DNA from: an uncultured Bacillota bacterium
GTDB lineage: Bacteria; Bacillota_I; Bacilli_A; RFN20; CAG-826
DNA: 64,000 nt
Assembly: GCA_949287245.1 (NCBI GenBank)
Contig: CASEFL010000002.1
Coordinates: forward strand, 1 to 64,000
Direction of reading: 5' to 3'
The notes beneath the pieces are model-generated. The model saw only the letters and a list, made by a program, of their open reading frames with translations, had not been told where the DNA came from and searched no databases. Below are positions 42,769-52,195 of the stretch, in pieces. Each line of letters opens with the position of its first letter. The first letter of the stretch is position 1. Made by a program: the position numbers and the translations under genes.

Positions 42769-43095
42769 GTGAAAAAAGAGTTTCGAGTTAAAAAGCATAA
42801 TGAATTTCTTACCATTAAAAATGTAGGTCGTCGCTTAGTTTCCAATAGTTTGTATATTTATTACACACAAAATTTGCTTAATCATTCCCGCGTCGGTATT
42901 CAAGTTACCAAACGGTGCGGGAATGCCGTTAAAAGAAATCGAATTAAGCGTCAAATTCGAGCGATATTATCTCAATCCTTCTCCTTTGACAAAAAGATCG
43001 ATCTTATCATTCTTGTTCGTCCATCTTTCCAAACTGATCAATTTGAAAAAGAAAAATTGGAATTAATAAAGCTGCTTGGCCAGCTGGAGATATAA
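42769..43095 (+). CDS. rnpA: Ribonuclease P protein component
   Basis: The protein subunit of RNase P (108 aa), which with the RNA subunit matures tRNA 5' ends. Typical segments are R-V-K-K-H-N-E-F, then R-V-G-I-Q-V-T-K-R-C-G-N-A-V-K-R-N-R-I-K-R-Q-I-R, the RNR motif helix. It starts with GTG after AAGGAAGG. The yidC start follows its stop by one base. Confidence 0.96.
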   Translation: MKKEFRVKKHNEFLTIKNVGRRLVSNSLYIYYTQNLLNHSRVGIQVTKRCGNAVKRNRIKRQIRAILSQSFSFDKKIDLIILVRPSFQTDQFEKEKLELIKLLGQLEI

Positions 43096-43096
43096 A

Positions 43097-44683
43097 GTGA
43101 AGAAAAGCACAAAAGCAAAAATTCTTGGGGTAATGGCCTTATTAACGGGAGGCGTACTTCTTTCAAGTTGTACCGCCTCATTTTGTACTGACCTTGATCG
43201 TGCAAATATGGCCTATCCTTATGACACAGGCGTAACGGTTTATGTCGATAAAGAGGATGTTCCTACACAATATGAAAGTACAGCTTGGGCTGTATTTGAA
43301 GAAGAAGGGAACGACACTCTCTATGCCTATATTCCTGTCGATACTAATGGCAACTTTACCGCCAAAAACGCAACCTTAATCAATACTTTAATTAATTCTT
43401 TTGAAAAAGAAGGTCTTATAACACCAAGTTATGACTACTTTAAAGAAATGGACCAACTTGTTTTAGAAGCGGCTGTTAATGCAGCGAATAAAAACCCTGC
43501 AACCTTAATTGCTGCTGATATTAATCCTTGGTCCGAACCGGATGTTCTAGGAACAGAAGAGGGAATAGTCGCCAATAACGATAGTATTTTGCGTAAATAT
43601 GGCTATTTAAAGTTTTATGGGTATGACGAAAATAACAACGGTGTTCTTTGGAAAAATTATGATGCCTGGAACGAAGAGTTAGCTCTTAAGCTAGGAGCGG
43701 AAAATGTTCCTTCTTTCGATTGGATTAACACTTATAAAGGGCAAATTAATAACTCCATAGCAACAAATATCTCTTGTATCACAACAAAAGGAGATACCAA
43801 CAAAAACTTTGGCCATTTTGGACCAGAACAAAACTGGGAAGTTCCCATGGAAACAAAAGATTGGGGATATGCATGGAGTAAAGGTTTCCTTGAAGGATTG
43901 ATTGTTTACCCTGTAGCATGGCTTCTTGATAATTTATCTTTCAGTTTTGAACCAGCATTAACAGGCTTTGGTCAAATTTGGGCGTTAATTGTTGTAACAA
44001 TCATTGTCCGTCTTGTCGTTCTCGGATTGACTTTTAAATCCACAATGGATCAACAAAAAATGCAAGCCTTACAACCACAATTGGCACGTATTCAAGCAAA
44101 ATATCCAAATAGCGATACTAATCAGGCAGAAAAGATGCGATTAGGACAAGAACAATTAGCTTTATATAAACGAAACCACGTTTCGATGTGGTCGATGATT
44201 CTTGTTTTAATTGTCCAGTTCCCTGTCTTTATTGCGGTTTGGGGCGCTTTGCAAGGAAGTGCTGCTTTAGCAACAGGGGAATTCTTAAATCTTTCTCTAT
44301 CAACCAAAGTTTCTACTGCTTTACTCGATTTTTCTGGTGAATGGTATTACAACTCTAATGGTTGGTGGACAATGCTTATCATTTTCATTCTTATGGTCGC
44401 CTTACAAATTGTTTCTGTTTTATTGCCTCAATGGCTAAACAAAAGACGTCTTAAGAACATGACAAAAACAGGAACCAATCCTGCTGCAGATAAAAACGCA
44501 AAAATGATGAAATGGGTAAATATCATCATGCTTGCTTTTACTATTTTTATCTCTTTTAGCTTACCTAGCGCAATGGCGGTTTATTGGGCCATTGGTTCTT
44601 TAATGAGTATTGCTCAAACACTCTTCACTCAGTTATATCTTTCAAAACACTTTGTTAAGAAAATGCAGAAGAAAGGGAATTAA
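43097..44683 (+). CDS. yidC: Membrane protein insertase YidC (lipoprotein type, enlarged)
   Basis: Inserts proteins into the membrane. The start is GTG at 43097, with GGAGA 6 nt upstream, one base after rnpA. The lipoprotein signal ends L-L-S-S-C, so Cys25 would be lipidated. The conserved core begins near residue 280 (Y-P-V-A-W-L-L-D-N-L), with the groove Arg in V-R-L-V-V-L-G-L-T-F-K-S and five core TMs. Between lies an external region of about 250 residues, giving 528 aa against about 260 for Bacillus SpoIIIJ. That region has no similarity I recognise. Confidence 0.93.
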   Translation: MKKSTKAKILGVMALLTGGVLLSSCTASFCTDLDRANMAYPYDTGVTVYVDKEDVPTQYESTAWAVFEEEGNDTLYAYIPVDTNGNFTAKNATLINTLINSFEKEGLITPSYDYFKEMDQLVLEAAVNAANKNPATLIAADINPWSEPDVLGTEEGIVANNDSILRKYGYLKFYGYDENNNGVLWKNYDAWNEELALKLGAENVPSFDWINTYKGQINNSIATNISCITTKGDTNKNFGHFGPEQNWEVPMETKDWGYAWSKGFLEGLIVYPVAWLLDNLSFSFEPALTGFGQIWALIVVTIIVRLVVLGLTFKSTMDQQKMQALQPQLARIQAKYPNSDTNQAEKMRLGQEQLALYKRNHVSMWSMILVLIVQFPVFIAVWGALQGSAALATGEFLNLSLSTKVSTALLDFSGEWYYNSNGWWTMLIIFILMVALQIVSVLLPQWLNKRRLKNMTKTGTNPAADKNAKMMKWVNIIMLAFTIFISFSLPSAMAVYWAIGSLMSIAQTLFTQLYLSKHFVKKMQKKGN

Positions 44684-44686
44684 TTT

Positions 44687-45286
44687 ATGAAACAATATAC
44701 CGCAAAATCTTTAGAAAAAGCTTTAGAACAAGCCTCCGAAGAACTTGGTATTCCTTCTGAAAAGATTGAATATACCCTTATTGAAGAGAAGAAAGGGCTG
44801 TTCTCAAAAAGCGTAACAATTGAAGTTTCCTTTGTAGAAGATGCTCTAGAGTATGCTAAAAATTATCTGAAAAACAGCATTGAGAGTTTAGGGGTTCCTT
44901 GTGAAATTGATGGGTATGTGGATGGCGATATTCTCCATATCACCATTAATAGTGAACGAAATCCAATTTTAATTGGTACAAGTGGAAAAACACTTCAAGC
45001 GTTAAATGAATTAGTTCGCCTAGCAGTAAGTGCTCACTTCAAACATCGTCACCGTATCTTACTTGATGTAGGTGGCTATAAAGAGGAGCGTTATGAGAAG
45101 GTGGCCCGTCTTGCTCATCGCGAAGCAAGATCTGTACAAAGAACAAAAACCTCTGCAAAACTCAATCCAATGACCCCTGACGAGAGAAGAATTGTGCACA
45201 CGACACTAAAAGGAATGGCGCACATTGCTACTGAATCAGAGGGTGATGGAAATAATCGCGCAGTTGTCATTAAATATATTGACTAG
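44687..45286 (+). CDS. khpB: RNA-binding protein KhpB (Jag)
   Basis: 199 aa with the three Jag parts: Jag-N (1-48, S-L-E-K-A-L-E-Q-A-S-E-E-L-G), a KH domain (about 75-145, I-L-I-G-T-S-G-K-T-L-Q-A-L) and R3H (M-T-P-D-E-R-R-I-V-H-T-T-L). In streptococci it binds RNA and affects cell division. It follows yidC by 3 nt, the conserved order. A terminator follows. Confidence 0.95.
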   Translation: MKQYTAKSLEKALEQASEELGIPSEKIEYTLIEEKKGLFSKSVTIEVSFVEDALEYAKNYLKNSIESLGVPCEIDGYVDGDILHITINSERNPILIGTSGKTLQALNELVRLAVSAHFKHRHRILLDVGGYKEERYEKVARLAHREARSVQRTKTSAKLNPMTPDERRIVHTTLKGMAHIATESEGDGNNRAVVIKYID

Positions 45287-45294
45287 ATAAATTT

Positions 45295-45320
45295 AGCGGA
45301 GCAAATGCTCCGCTTTTCTT
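45295..45320 (+). terminator. Terminator after khpB
   Basis: AGCGGAGC-AAAT-GCTCCGCT followed by TTTCTT: a perfect 8-bp stem. Confidence 0.9.
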
Positions 45321-45370
45321 GAGACGTTTCTGTTTAGTTTTTAAAATAAAAAAGAAAGGAGAAGAATAAT

Positions 45371-46468
45371 ATGAAAAAAATTAGCCATATTGGGTCAATG
45401 ATTCTGAACCTTGTAATGTTTCTTGGCATCGCCGCTATAGCATTAAATAGTTTTTTTACTTGGTGGGCACCGCTTTCTTCTTCTTTGCCTTCCGGCGCTA
45501 TGGCCTTTAGTGATTTTACTTTAGATTCTGCTCTTTTCTTTGCTGTTGCTGCAGTTATTACTTTTATTTATGACTGTTTGTGTTTACGGATTAAAGCAAA
45601 AGAAATTCCGCATTATGTCCGAACCTTAAAATTAATTGCTGTATCCACCTTAATGGCGTCATTTTTATTCTCGTTAATATATATTTATCCTGTTAGTGTT
45701 CGTGGACTACAAGCAATTTTTAATCCAGTTGATACTCTTTGGATTCGTTTTGTTTTACCTATTTTAGCCTTGATTAGTTTCTTAACTTTTGAACATGAAA
45801 CAAAATTAGGATTGCTTGAGAGTTTGTTTGCCATTATCCCCTCTCTCGTTTATTTTGTGACTATTTTTTGTTTGGTATATGGGAATGTTATTGGCGATCC
45901 TTATCCAATTTTTAACGCAAAAGAAACGAATCATTATTTGCCGATTTTGTATGGATTAGTAATTACTTTTGGTGTTTTTCTTCTTGCTTTAATTATTATT
46001 CCTATTCATAACGTATTTGATGATTTATGGTGCCGCTCTATTACGGTTGCTACAGCAGAAGCTGACCAATTAAGCGTTGCTAAAAAACGTATTGAAGAAA
46101 AAGAAAACGAATCTATACAAAAAGAAGAAAGTGAAGAAATTAGTCCTCAAAAAGAAGAAACAACCGAAGAAGATGCGTTGGTAAGTTATGCACCAGAAGA
46201 TTCTGAAGAGGAAGAAGAAGCAACAGAAAGAAAAGAGTTAGAAGAACAAATTAAAAAAGGAAGTTATAACGGTCGCGCCCGGGTTTATCATATTAGTAAG
46301 CATAAAGATGGAATGCGGTGGCAAGTACGTCTTGCTACAGGTAAACGCGCGATTAAACTTTTTAGAACACAAAACGATGCAATTGTTTTTGCTAAAGAAT
46401 TAGTCAAAAAGAATGGAGGAAGCATAAGAATCCATTCATTAAAAGGTAAGATGAGGAAGGAAAAATGA
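45371..46468 (+). CDS. Polytopic membrane protein with C-terminal DUF2188-like domain
   Basis: 365 aa. Six TM segments are visible (about 11-30, 48-68, 88-108, 120-140, 152-172, 192-213). A Glu-rich cytosolic linker (about 235-300) leads to a C-terminal module near 303-360: R-V-Y-H-I-S-K-H-K-D-G-M-R-W-Q-V-R, then R-A-I-K-L-F-R-T-Q-N-D-A-I and I-R-I-H-S-L-K-G-K. That is the DUF2188 pattern, a small fold with predicted nucleic-acid binding. The ATG has AAAGGAG upstream. mnmE overlaps its stop by 4 bp. The function is unknown. Confidence 0.75.
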   Translation: MKKISHIGSMILNLVMFLGIAAIALNSFFTWWAPLSSSLPSGAMAFSDFTLDSALFFAVAAVITFIYDCLCLRIKAKEIPHYVRTLKLIAVSTLMASFLFSLIYIYPVSVRGLQAIFNPVDTLWIRFVLPILALISFLTFEHETKLGLLESLFAIIPSLVYFVTIFCLVYGNVIGDPYPIFNAKETNHYLPILYGLVITFGVFLLALIIIPIHNVFDDLWCRSITVATAEADQLSVAKKRIEEKENESIQKEESEEISPQKEETTEEDALVSYAPEDSEEEEEATERKELEEQIKKGSYNGRARVYHISKHKDGMRWQVRLATGKRAIKLFRTQNDAIVFAKELVKKNGGSIRIHSLKGKMRKEK

Positions 46469-47790
46469 GAAATTTTGATGACGTTATTGTCTCATTTGCT
46501 ACTCCTCCAATTCGTAGTGCTTTATTAATTACTCGTGTTGCAGGACCGAAAGCGTTTTTCTATACAAATTGTTTGTTTTCCAAAAAAATAGATGGGATTT
46601 GCAAGAGAACCTCTTATGTTGGAACAATTTCTCAAAAAGATAAAACACCTATCGATCAAGTTGTTCTTTTAGCTTATCCCAAAGATAACTCTCCTTTAGG
46701 TGAGGATGTAGTGGAGATTATTGCACATGGCTCCCCCATAATCGGGAAAGAGATTATAGAAGCCTATATTAGTTTAGGAGCACGGCAGGCGGAACGCGGA
46801 GAGTTTTCTTTAAGAGCGTATATTAATGGCAAAATAGATCTTGTTGAAGCAGAAGCAATTAATGACATGATTAATGCCAAAACAAAAGAAAGTCAGCAAA
46901 AAGCTTTTTTATCTTTAAAAGGGGAAACCTCAAAACTAATTAATCCGATTTTAGAAGAAATTTCCTCTCTTGTTGCTGAATGTGAAGTAAATATTGACTT
47001 TCCTGAGTACGAAGAAGAGGAAAAAGATTTTTCTAATAAAGAAGAAAAAATCCAATCCTTATTACATAGAATCAACGATTTGTTAGAAGGTGGGAAAAAA
47101 GGAAAACTTTATCAAGAAGGAGTTACGGTTGCTTTAATTGGTAAGCCAAATGTTGGTAAGTCTTCCTTACTTAACGCTATTTTAGGGGAAGAAAAAGCTA
47201 TCGTTACCGATATCCCTGGAACAACGCGTGACGTAATTGAAGGACAATTTTCATATAAAGGAGTTCCTTTTCGTTTTTTAGATACGGCAGGAATTCGTAA
47301 GAGCAATGATAAAATCGAAGAAATTGGTGTTTCCCTTTCTCTTAAGGCTTTAGAAAAAGCTGATATTGTTGTGGAAGTAGTTGACGCAAGCAACCCAAGT
47401 TCATTGCCCTCAACAATTTCCTCTACGAAACCTCTAATTACCGTTTATAACAAAGAGGATCTTGTTACCACAAAGAAGAATAACGAATTATACATTTCTG
47501 CAAAAAACGGAAAAATTAATGAACTTTTAGAGGAAATTTACCAAAAACTTGGGTTTAGCGATGCAGATTGCCTGTCGCCATCTTTCTCTTCTGAACGCCA
47601 ATTATCTCTTTTATATCAAGTAAAAGAGGCATTAAAAGAAGCGGAGAATTGTTTACAAAACAATCTTCCTTTGTCGTTATTTTCTTCTGCACTTCTCCAA
47701 GCTTATAACCTATGTAAGGAAATATTAGGAAAAGAAGCGACTCGTGATATTGAAGATGAAGTGTTTTCGCGTTTTTGCGTAGGAAAATAA
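46465..47790 (+). CDS. mnmE: tRNA modification GTPase MnmE
   Basis: With MnmG it makes the 5-carboxymethylaminomethyl group on U34. 441 aa. The N-terminal tetrahydrofolate-binding domain starts D-D-V-I-V-S-F-A-T-P-P. The G domain has G-K-P-N-V-G-K-S-S-L-L-N-A-I-L and D-T-A-G-I-R-K-S. The C-terminus is F-S-R-F-C-V-G-K, with the conserved Cys. It is coupled to the upstream membrane protein by ATGA. Confidence 0.96.
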   Translation: MRNFDDVIVSFATPPIRSALLITRVAGPKAFFYTNCLFSKKIDGICKRTSYVGTISQKDKTPIDQVVLLAYPKDNSPLGEDVVEIIAHGSPIIGKEIIEAYISLGARQAERGEFSLRAYINGKIDLVEAEAINDMINAKTKESQQKAFLSLKGETSKLINPILEEISSLVAECEVNIDFPEYEEEEKDFSNKEEKIQSLLHRINDLLEGGKKGKLYQEGVTVALIGKPNVGKSSLLNAILGEEKAIVTDIPGTTRDVIEGQFSYKGVPFRFLDTAGIRKSNDKIEEIGVSLSLKALEKADIVVEVVDASNPSSLPSTISSTKPLITVYNKEDLVTTKKNNELYISAKNGKINELLEEIYQKLGFSDADCLSPSFSSERQLSLLYQVKEALKEAENCLQNNLPLSLFSSALLQAYNLCKEILGKEATRDIEDEVFSRFCVGK

Positions 47791-47795
47791 AAAAT

Positions 47796-48578
47796 ATGAT
47801 TTTTGTTGATACTCACACTCATTTAAATGATAAAGAACTTTATGCTTTATTGCCGAAGGTTATTCAAGACGCAAGAAATGTTGGAGTAAAGTTCTTTTTA
47901 ACGGCAAGTTATGATAAAGCGAGCAATTATCGTGCGTTAGAGATAGCAAACAAAGAAGAAAATTGCTTTGCTGCTTTAGGCCTTCATCCCGAAAATTTAG
48001 ATGAAATTAATGATAAAGATTGGGAAGAAATAAAAAAACTAGCCCATCAAACACACCCTTTAGCAATCGGGGAGACTGGGTTAGATTACCATTACACAAA
48101 AGAAGAAGAAAACAAAATAAAACAAAAAGATTTTTTTATTCGTCATATCGATTTAGCAAACGAATTACAACTCCCTTTAACTATTCATTCTCGTGATGCT
48201 GCAGAAGATACTTATGCTATTTTATCTACCCATCCCCCTCGTTTTGGAGCTATTCTCCATTGCTACTCTTATAGCGTGGAAATGATGAAAAAATTTCTAT
48301 TTTTACCGAACATTTATTTTGGTTTTGGTGGAACGTTAACATTTAAAAATTCGCGCATCGTCAAAGAAGTTTTGCTTTCTTGCCCGCTTGAACGGGTAGT
48401 TACAGAAACAGACGCTCCTTATTTAAGCCCAGAGCCTTTTCGAGGAAAAATGAATGAGCCAAAAAATGTTGTGCTTATTGCACAAAAAGTGGCTGAACTT
48501 CGTAATGAATCTTTAGAAACAGTTTCCAATATAATTGCTTCAAATACCGAAAAAATATTTCACGTGAAACTATTATGA
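47796..48578 (+). CDS. tatD: TatD-family metal-dependent deoxyribonuclease
   Basis: A TIM-barrel nuclease (260 aa). Metal ligands lie in D-T-H-T-H-L-N, G-E-T-G-L-D-Y-H-Y, I-H-S-R-D-A and E-T-D-A-P-Y-L-S. An earlier TTG at 47775 lies inside mnmE; the ATG at 47796 has AGGAAAA upstream and gives the family's start M-I-F-V-D-T-H-T-H. It is followed by rnmV with a 4-bp overlap, the usual Bacilli pairing. Confidence 0.93.
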   Translation: MIFVDTHTHLNDKELYALLPKVIQDARNVGVKFFLTASYDKASNYRALEIANKEENCFAALGLHPENLDEINDKDWEEIKKLAHQTHPLAIGETGLDYHYTKEEENKIKQKDFFIRHIDLANELQLPLTIHSRDAAEDTYAILSTHPPRFGAILHCYSYSVEMMKKFLFLPNIYFGFGGTLTFKNSRIVKEVLLSCPLERVVTETDAPYLSPEPFRGKMNEPKNVVLIAQKVAELRNESLETVSNIIASNTEKIFHVKLL

Positions 48579-49111
48579 AAGACTTAAAACCAGTTATTAT
48601 TGTTGAAGGAAAGTCAGATGTGCAATTTCTTGAGAGTTTTTTAGATTTTCATTTTGTTTCTGTTAATGGTTCTGCTATTTCACGTGAAACAATTGAATAT
48701 ATTAAAGAACTTGGAAAAACACATCAATTAATTGTTTTGACCGATCCAGATGCTCCTGGTATGCGCATTAGAAAAATGCTAAACGAACAAATTCCGAACC
48801 TATATCACGCCTATCTTCCAAAGGATAAATGTATGGCGCGCGGTAAGGTTGGTGTGGCAGAAAGTGATAAAGAGACGGTACAAGAAAGTTTAAAGCATTT
48901 AGTGCCGAATTCTTCTTGCTCTTCCACATCCAAATTAACAATAGATTGTCTTTATGAACTACATTTAATAGGCCACAAAGATTCTCAAAAATTAAGAGAT
49001 CATATTTCTCGAAAACTTCATTTAGGGAAAACGAACGGAAAATCATTTTTAAAACGCTGCCATAATTTAAACTTAGAAAAGGAAGATTTAGAAAGAGCGC
49101 TCTATGAATGA
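48575..49111 (+). CDS. rnmV: Ribonuclease M5
   Basis: Matures 5S rRNA. 178 aa. The TOPRIM signature is I-I-V-E-G-K-S-D-V-Q-F-L with T-D-P-D-A-P-G-M-R-I-R. The C-terminal part with H-K-D-S-Q-K-L-R-D is typical. It lies between tatD and rsmA, overlapping both, the conserved Bacilli order. Confidence 0.95.
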   Translation: MKDLKPVIIVEGKSDVQFLESFLDFHFVSVNGSAISRETIEYIKELGKTHQLIVLTDPDAPGMRIRKMLNEQIPNLYHAYLPKDKCMARGKVGVAESDKETVQESLKHLVPNSSCSSTSKLTIDCLYELHLIGHKDSQKLRDHISRKLHLGKTNGKSFLKRCHNLNLEKEDLERALYE

Positions 49112-49907
49112 AACAGAATATTTTGAAACAATTAAAACATACCGACTTTTTGCTAAAAAAGAAGTTGGTCAAAATTTTTTAATTTCACCAAAAATATCAA
49201 AAGAGATTGTTGGTTTTTTACGATGCGAATCAGAGGATAATGTTTTAGAAATTGGACCCGGCGCTGGATCTCTTTCTTTTTATCTTGCTTTAGAAAATGT
49301 AAGCGCAACTCTCATGGATATTGATGAAGCTTTGATCATCAAATTAAGAAATGATTTTAAAGATTACCCAAAGATAAAACCTGTTGTTTTTAATGCTTTA
49401 AAGGCGGATTTGCAGGGATTTTCAAAAATTTTGGGTAATCTTCCCTATTACATTACAAATCATTTATTAGAGAAAATCTTTCTTGAAGCAGAAGATGCTA
49501 GTTTAGGGGTCTTTATGGTTCAAAAAGAGGCTTTTGAACGCATTACTTCTCCGCAAAAAAGTAAAAATTATTGTCCTTTAGGAATTTTGCTTTCTTTATT
49601 AGGCAAAACAGAAAAACTTCTTACTGTGTCTCCGTCTATGTTTACCCCAACTCCCCATGTTGATAGTGTTGTCTTTCGTGTTGAGTTTCATCGAAAGAAA
49701 GATTTTTCTTATAAGAATTTTTATTTATTTTTGAAAGAAATGTTTCTTTCCCGAAGGAAGACTCTTTTCTTTAACTTTTCTAATTATGTGAAAGACTCTT
49801 CTTTAGCAAAAAATATATGGTCTAAATTAAGTTTTTCTTCATTCCTACGTCCGGAAGAAACCTCTTTAGAACAATTTCTTCTTCTTTATCACTTACTCAA
49901 GGATTGA
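49104..49907 (+). CDS. rsmA: 16S rRNA dimethyladenosine transferase KsgA/RsmA
   Basis: Dimethylates A1518 and A1519 of 16S rRNA. 267 aa. The SAM motif is V-L-E-I-G-P-G-A-G-S-L, motif IV is N-L-P-Y-Y-I-T, and the N-terminal K-K-E-V-G-Q-N-F-L is the RNA-side signature. The ATG lies within the 3' end of rnmV (8-bp overlap). Confidence 0.96.
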   Translation: MNETEYFETIKTYRLFAKKEVGQNFLISPKISKEIVGFLRCESEDNVLEIGPGAGSLSFYLALENVSATLMDIDEALIIKLRNDFKDYPKIKPVVFNALKADLQGFSKILGNLPYYITNHLLEKIFLEAEDASLGVFMVQKEAFERITSPQKSKNYCPLGILLSLLGKTEKLLTVSPSMFTPTPHVDSVVFRVEFHRKKDFSYKNFYLFLKEMFLSRRKTLFFNFSNYVKDSSLAKNIWSKLSFSSFLRPEETSLEQFLLLYHLLKD

Positions 49908-49931
49908 GGTAACTAAGAAGTGCGCTACAAT
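49904..49931 (+). promoter_or_regulatory. Promoter of ispE-glmU
   Basis: -35 TTGAGG (49904-49909) overlapping the rsmA stop, 16-nt spacer, -10 TACAAT (49926-49931). GAGGAG and the ispE ATG follow. Confidence 0.65.
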
Positions 49932-49954
49932 CCATATATAGAGGAGATACGAAC

Positions 49955-50797
49955 ATGGAAATGCATCCCATTGCCAAAATCAACGTCGCTCTAAAAATTA
50001 CTGGTTTGCGTGATGATGGGTATCATCTTATAAAAACAGTAATTTTACCTTTGGCGATATGCGATACTTTATCAATTGAAATTATCGATGGCGACGAGGA
50101 CATTTTAGAAGTCAATGACCTTTCCTTAGGAAATGTATCCACAAACCTTGTTACAAGAGCACTTCGTCTATTTTGTAAGGAATTCGGGTTATCAACGCAC
50201 TTTAAAGTACGTTTAGAGAAAAGAATTCCTGTTGAAGCAGGATTGGGTGGCGGTTCATCTGATGCTGCATGTGCATTAAAAATGGCTAGTATTTTATGCA
50301 ATGTCGATGATCCTCATCGGTTACATTCTTTAGCTTTACGTCTTGGCGCGGATGTTCCCTACTTTTTTAATGCTAGGCCCTCTCTTGTTGAAGGAATTGG
50401 TGAAAAACAACAGATTCTTTCAGGCATTCCTTCTTATTCTGTTCTTCTTGCTAAGCCAGCAAAAGGGCTTTCCACAAAAGAAGTTTATCAAGCCTCTAAT
50501 TATTTCTTGCGGAAGAATATACAAATACCAAAGGTGATTGAAGCATTAAAAAATAGTGACATTTCCTTATTAAATGAGTGTTGTGGTAACGATTTGGAAG
50601 AGCCGGCAATTAGTCTTTTACCAGAAGTAAAAACTTTAATTAATATTATGAAGGGTTTGGGGTTTACTTATGTACAAATGACCGGTTCTGGGACATCTGT
50701 TTTTGCTATTGATGAAGATAAAGAACGCTTAGAAGCGGGAAGAAAGAAATTACGTGAGGACGGCTATATGGCATTTCTTACTTCTACACTAGAATAG
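49955..50797 (+). CDS. ispE: 4-diphosphocytidyl-2-C-methyl-D-erythritol kinase
   Basis: A GHMP kinase of the MEP isoprenoid pathway (280 aa). The ATP motif is P-V-E-A-G-L-G-G-G-S-S-D-A-A-C-A-L and the N-terminus P-I-A-K-I-N-V-A-L-K-I-T-G. GAGGAG lies 8 nt before the first ATG. It implies the lineage makes isoprenoids by the MEP route. glmU follows after 11 nt. Confidence 0.95.
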   Translation: MEMHPIAKINVALKITGLRDDGYHLIKTVILPLAICDTLSIEIIDGDEDILEVNDLSLGNVSTNLVTRALRLFCKEFGLSTHFKVRLEKRIPVEAGLGGGSSDAACALKMASILCNVDDPHRLHSLALRLGADVPYFFNARPSLVEGIGEKQQILSGIPSYSVLLAKPAKGLSTKEVYQASNYFLRKNIQIPKVIEALKNSDISLLNECCGNDLEEPAISLLPEVKTLINIMKGLGFTYVQMTGSGTSVFAIDEDKERLEAGRKKLREDGYMAFLTSTLE

Positions 50798-50808
50798 AAA
50801 GGGTTTTT

Positions 50809-52191
50809 ATGAAGAAATATGCAATTATTTTAGCGGCAGGGAAAGGCTCAAGAATGAAGAGCCGCCGTGAAGATATTAGTAAAGTATCTTTCCCTCTTTT
50901 AGGAAGGCCATTGGTTAAATGGATAATTGAAGCTTTAAAGCCCTTAAATCCTGAAAAATTAATCGCCATTATCGGTTTTGGCGGGGCAACTTCCGAACCG
51001 ATCGTTAAAGAAGATTGTGAAGTTGTTTGGCAAAAAGAGCAAAAAGGTGCAGGACATGCCGTAATGCAAGTTGCCCCTCTTTTAGAAGGAAAAGAAGGAG
51101 AAACTATTATTTGTTGTGGTGACACGCCATTAATTACGACAGAACTTTATGAAAATTTATTCAAAAAGCATGAAGAGGCTAACAATTCTTTAACCATTAT
51201 GACTTCAATTTTAAAAGAGCCTCATGGATACGGAAGAATCGTGCGCAACCAAGAAGGAAATATTATTAAAATTACTGAACAAAAAGATTGTGATGATGTT
51301 GCTGAGGCGATTAAGGAAGTTAATGCTGGCGTTTATGTTTTTGATAATAAAGAACTATTCGAAGCGCTTCATCATATCAACACAAATAACGCTGCAGGGG
51401 AATATTATTTAACTGATGTTATCGAGATTTTTGCAAAAAAAGGACTTAAGGTCGGCTCTTTTGATGTAGAAGATATTAACGATACAATGGGAGTGAACGA
51501 TCGTTATCAGTTATCTGTTGCAGAAAAATATCTAAAAGCAAGAATTAATAAAGAACACATGTTAAATGGTGTTACTATCGAAGATTCTGACTCAGTTTTT
51601 ATTGGTCCAGATGTCAAAATTGGCCCTGATACTATCATTAAACCTGGCTGTTATTTAATTGGAAAAACAGTAATTGGTGAAGGGAATATTATTGGACCTA
51701 ACACATATATTGAAGATTCTGTAATTGGTCACGAGAATTCCATCATAATTTCCCATTTAACAAACATTGTTATGGGAAACAACAATAAAATAGGCCCTTT
51801 TTTCCGTGCAAGAGAAGGCGCGGTTATTGGAGATAACACATCACTTGGTAATTACGTTGAAGTAAAGAAAAGTGTCCTTAGTAACGGCGTAAAAGCACAC
51901 CATCTTACATATTTAGGGAATGCGCAAATTGGTGAAAATACCAATATTGGGTGTGGTGTCATAACAGCAAACTATGACGGAAAAAACAAAAACAATACAA
52001 ATATTGGAAAAAATGTATTTATCGGTTGCGACTCAACGTTGATAGCTCCTATTAGCGTCGGTGATAATGCTTTAATTGCCGCGGGATCCACAATCACAAA
52101 AGATGTTCCTGATAATGCTGCCGCTTTTGCTCGTGCGCGACAAGAAAATAAAGAAGACGATGCATTACGAATTCTAAATAAGAAAAAGTAA
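50809..52191 (+). CDS. glmU: Bifunctional GlmU (GlcN-1-P acetyltransferase / UDP-GlcNAc pyrophosphorylase)
   Basis: Makes UDP-GlcNAc. 460 aa. The N-terminal nucleotidyltransferase has L-A-A-G-K-G-S-R-M and the C-terminal left-handed beta-helix shows many I-G-x-x hexapeptides, with the acetyl-CoA end I-A-A-G-S-T-I. AAAGG precedes the ATG. It is a sign of cell wall or polysaccharide precursor synthesis. RelB operators begin directly after its stop. Confidence 0.97.
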   Translation: MKKYAIILAAGKGSRMKSRREDISKVSFPLLGRPLVKWIIEALKPLNPEKLIAIIGFGGATSEPIVKEDCEVVWQKEQKGAGHAVMQVAPLLEGKEGETIICCGDTPLITTELYENLFKKHEEANNSLTIMTSILKEPHGYGRIVRNQEGNIIKITEQKDCDDVAEAIKEVNAGVYVFDNKELFEALHHINTNNAAGEYYLTDVIEIFAKKGLKVGSFDVEDINDTMGVNDRYQLSVAEKYLKARINKEHMLNGVTIEDSDSVFIGPDVKIGPDTIIKPGCYLIGKTVIGEGNIIGPNTYIEDSVIGHENSIIISHLTNIVMGNNNKIGPFFRAREGAVIGDNTSLGNYVEVKKSVLSNGVKAHHLTYLGNAQIGENTNIGCGVITANYDGKNKNNTNIGKNVFIGCDSTLIAPISVGDNALIAAGSTITKDVPDNAAAFARARQENKEDDALRILNKKK

Positions 52192-52195
52192 TTTG

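Noticed and set aside
48768-49172. A 134-codon minus-strand frame over rnmV and rsmA
   Set aside because: It is antisense to two solid genes, lacks a ribosome binding site and has a low-complexity Phe-rich sequence.
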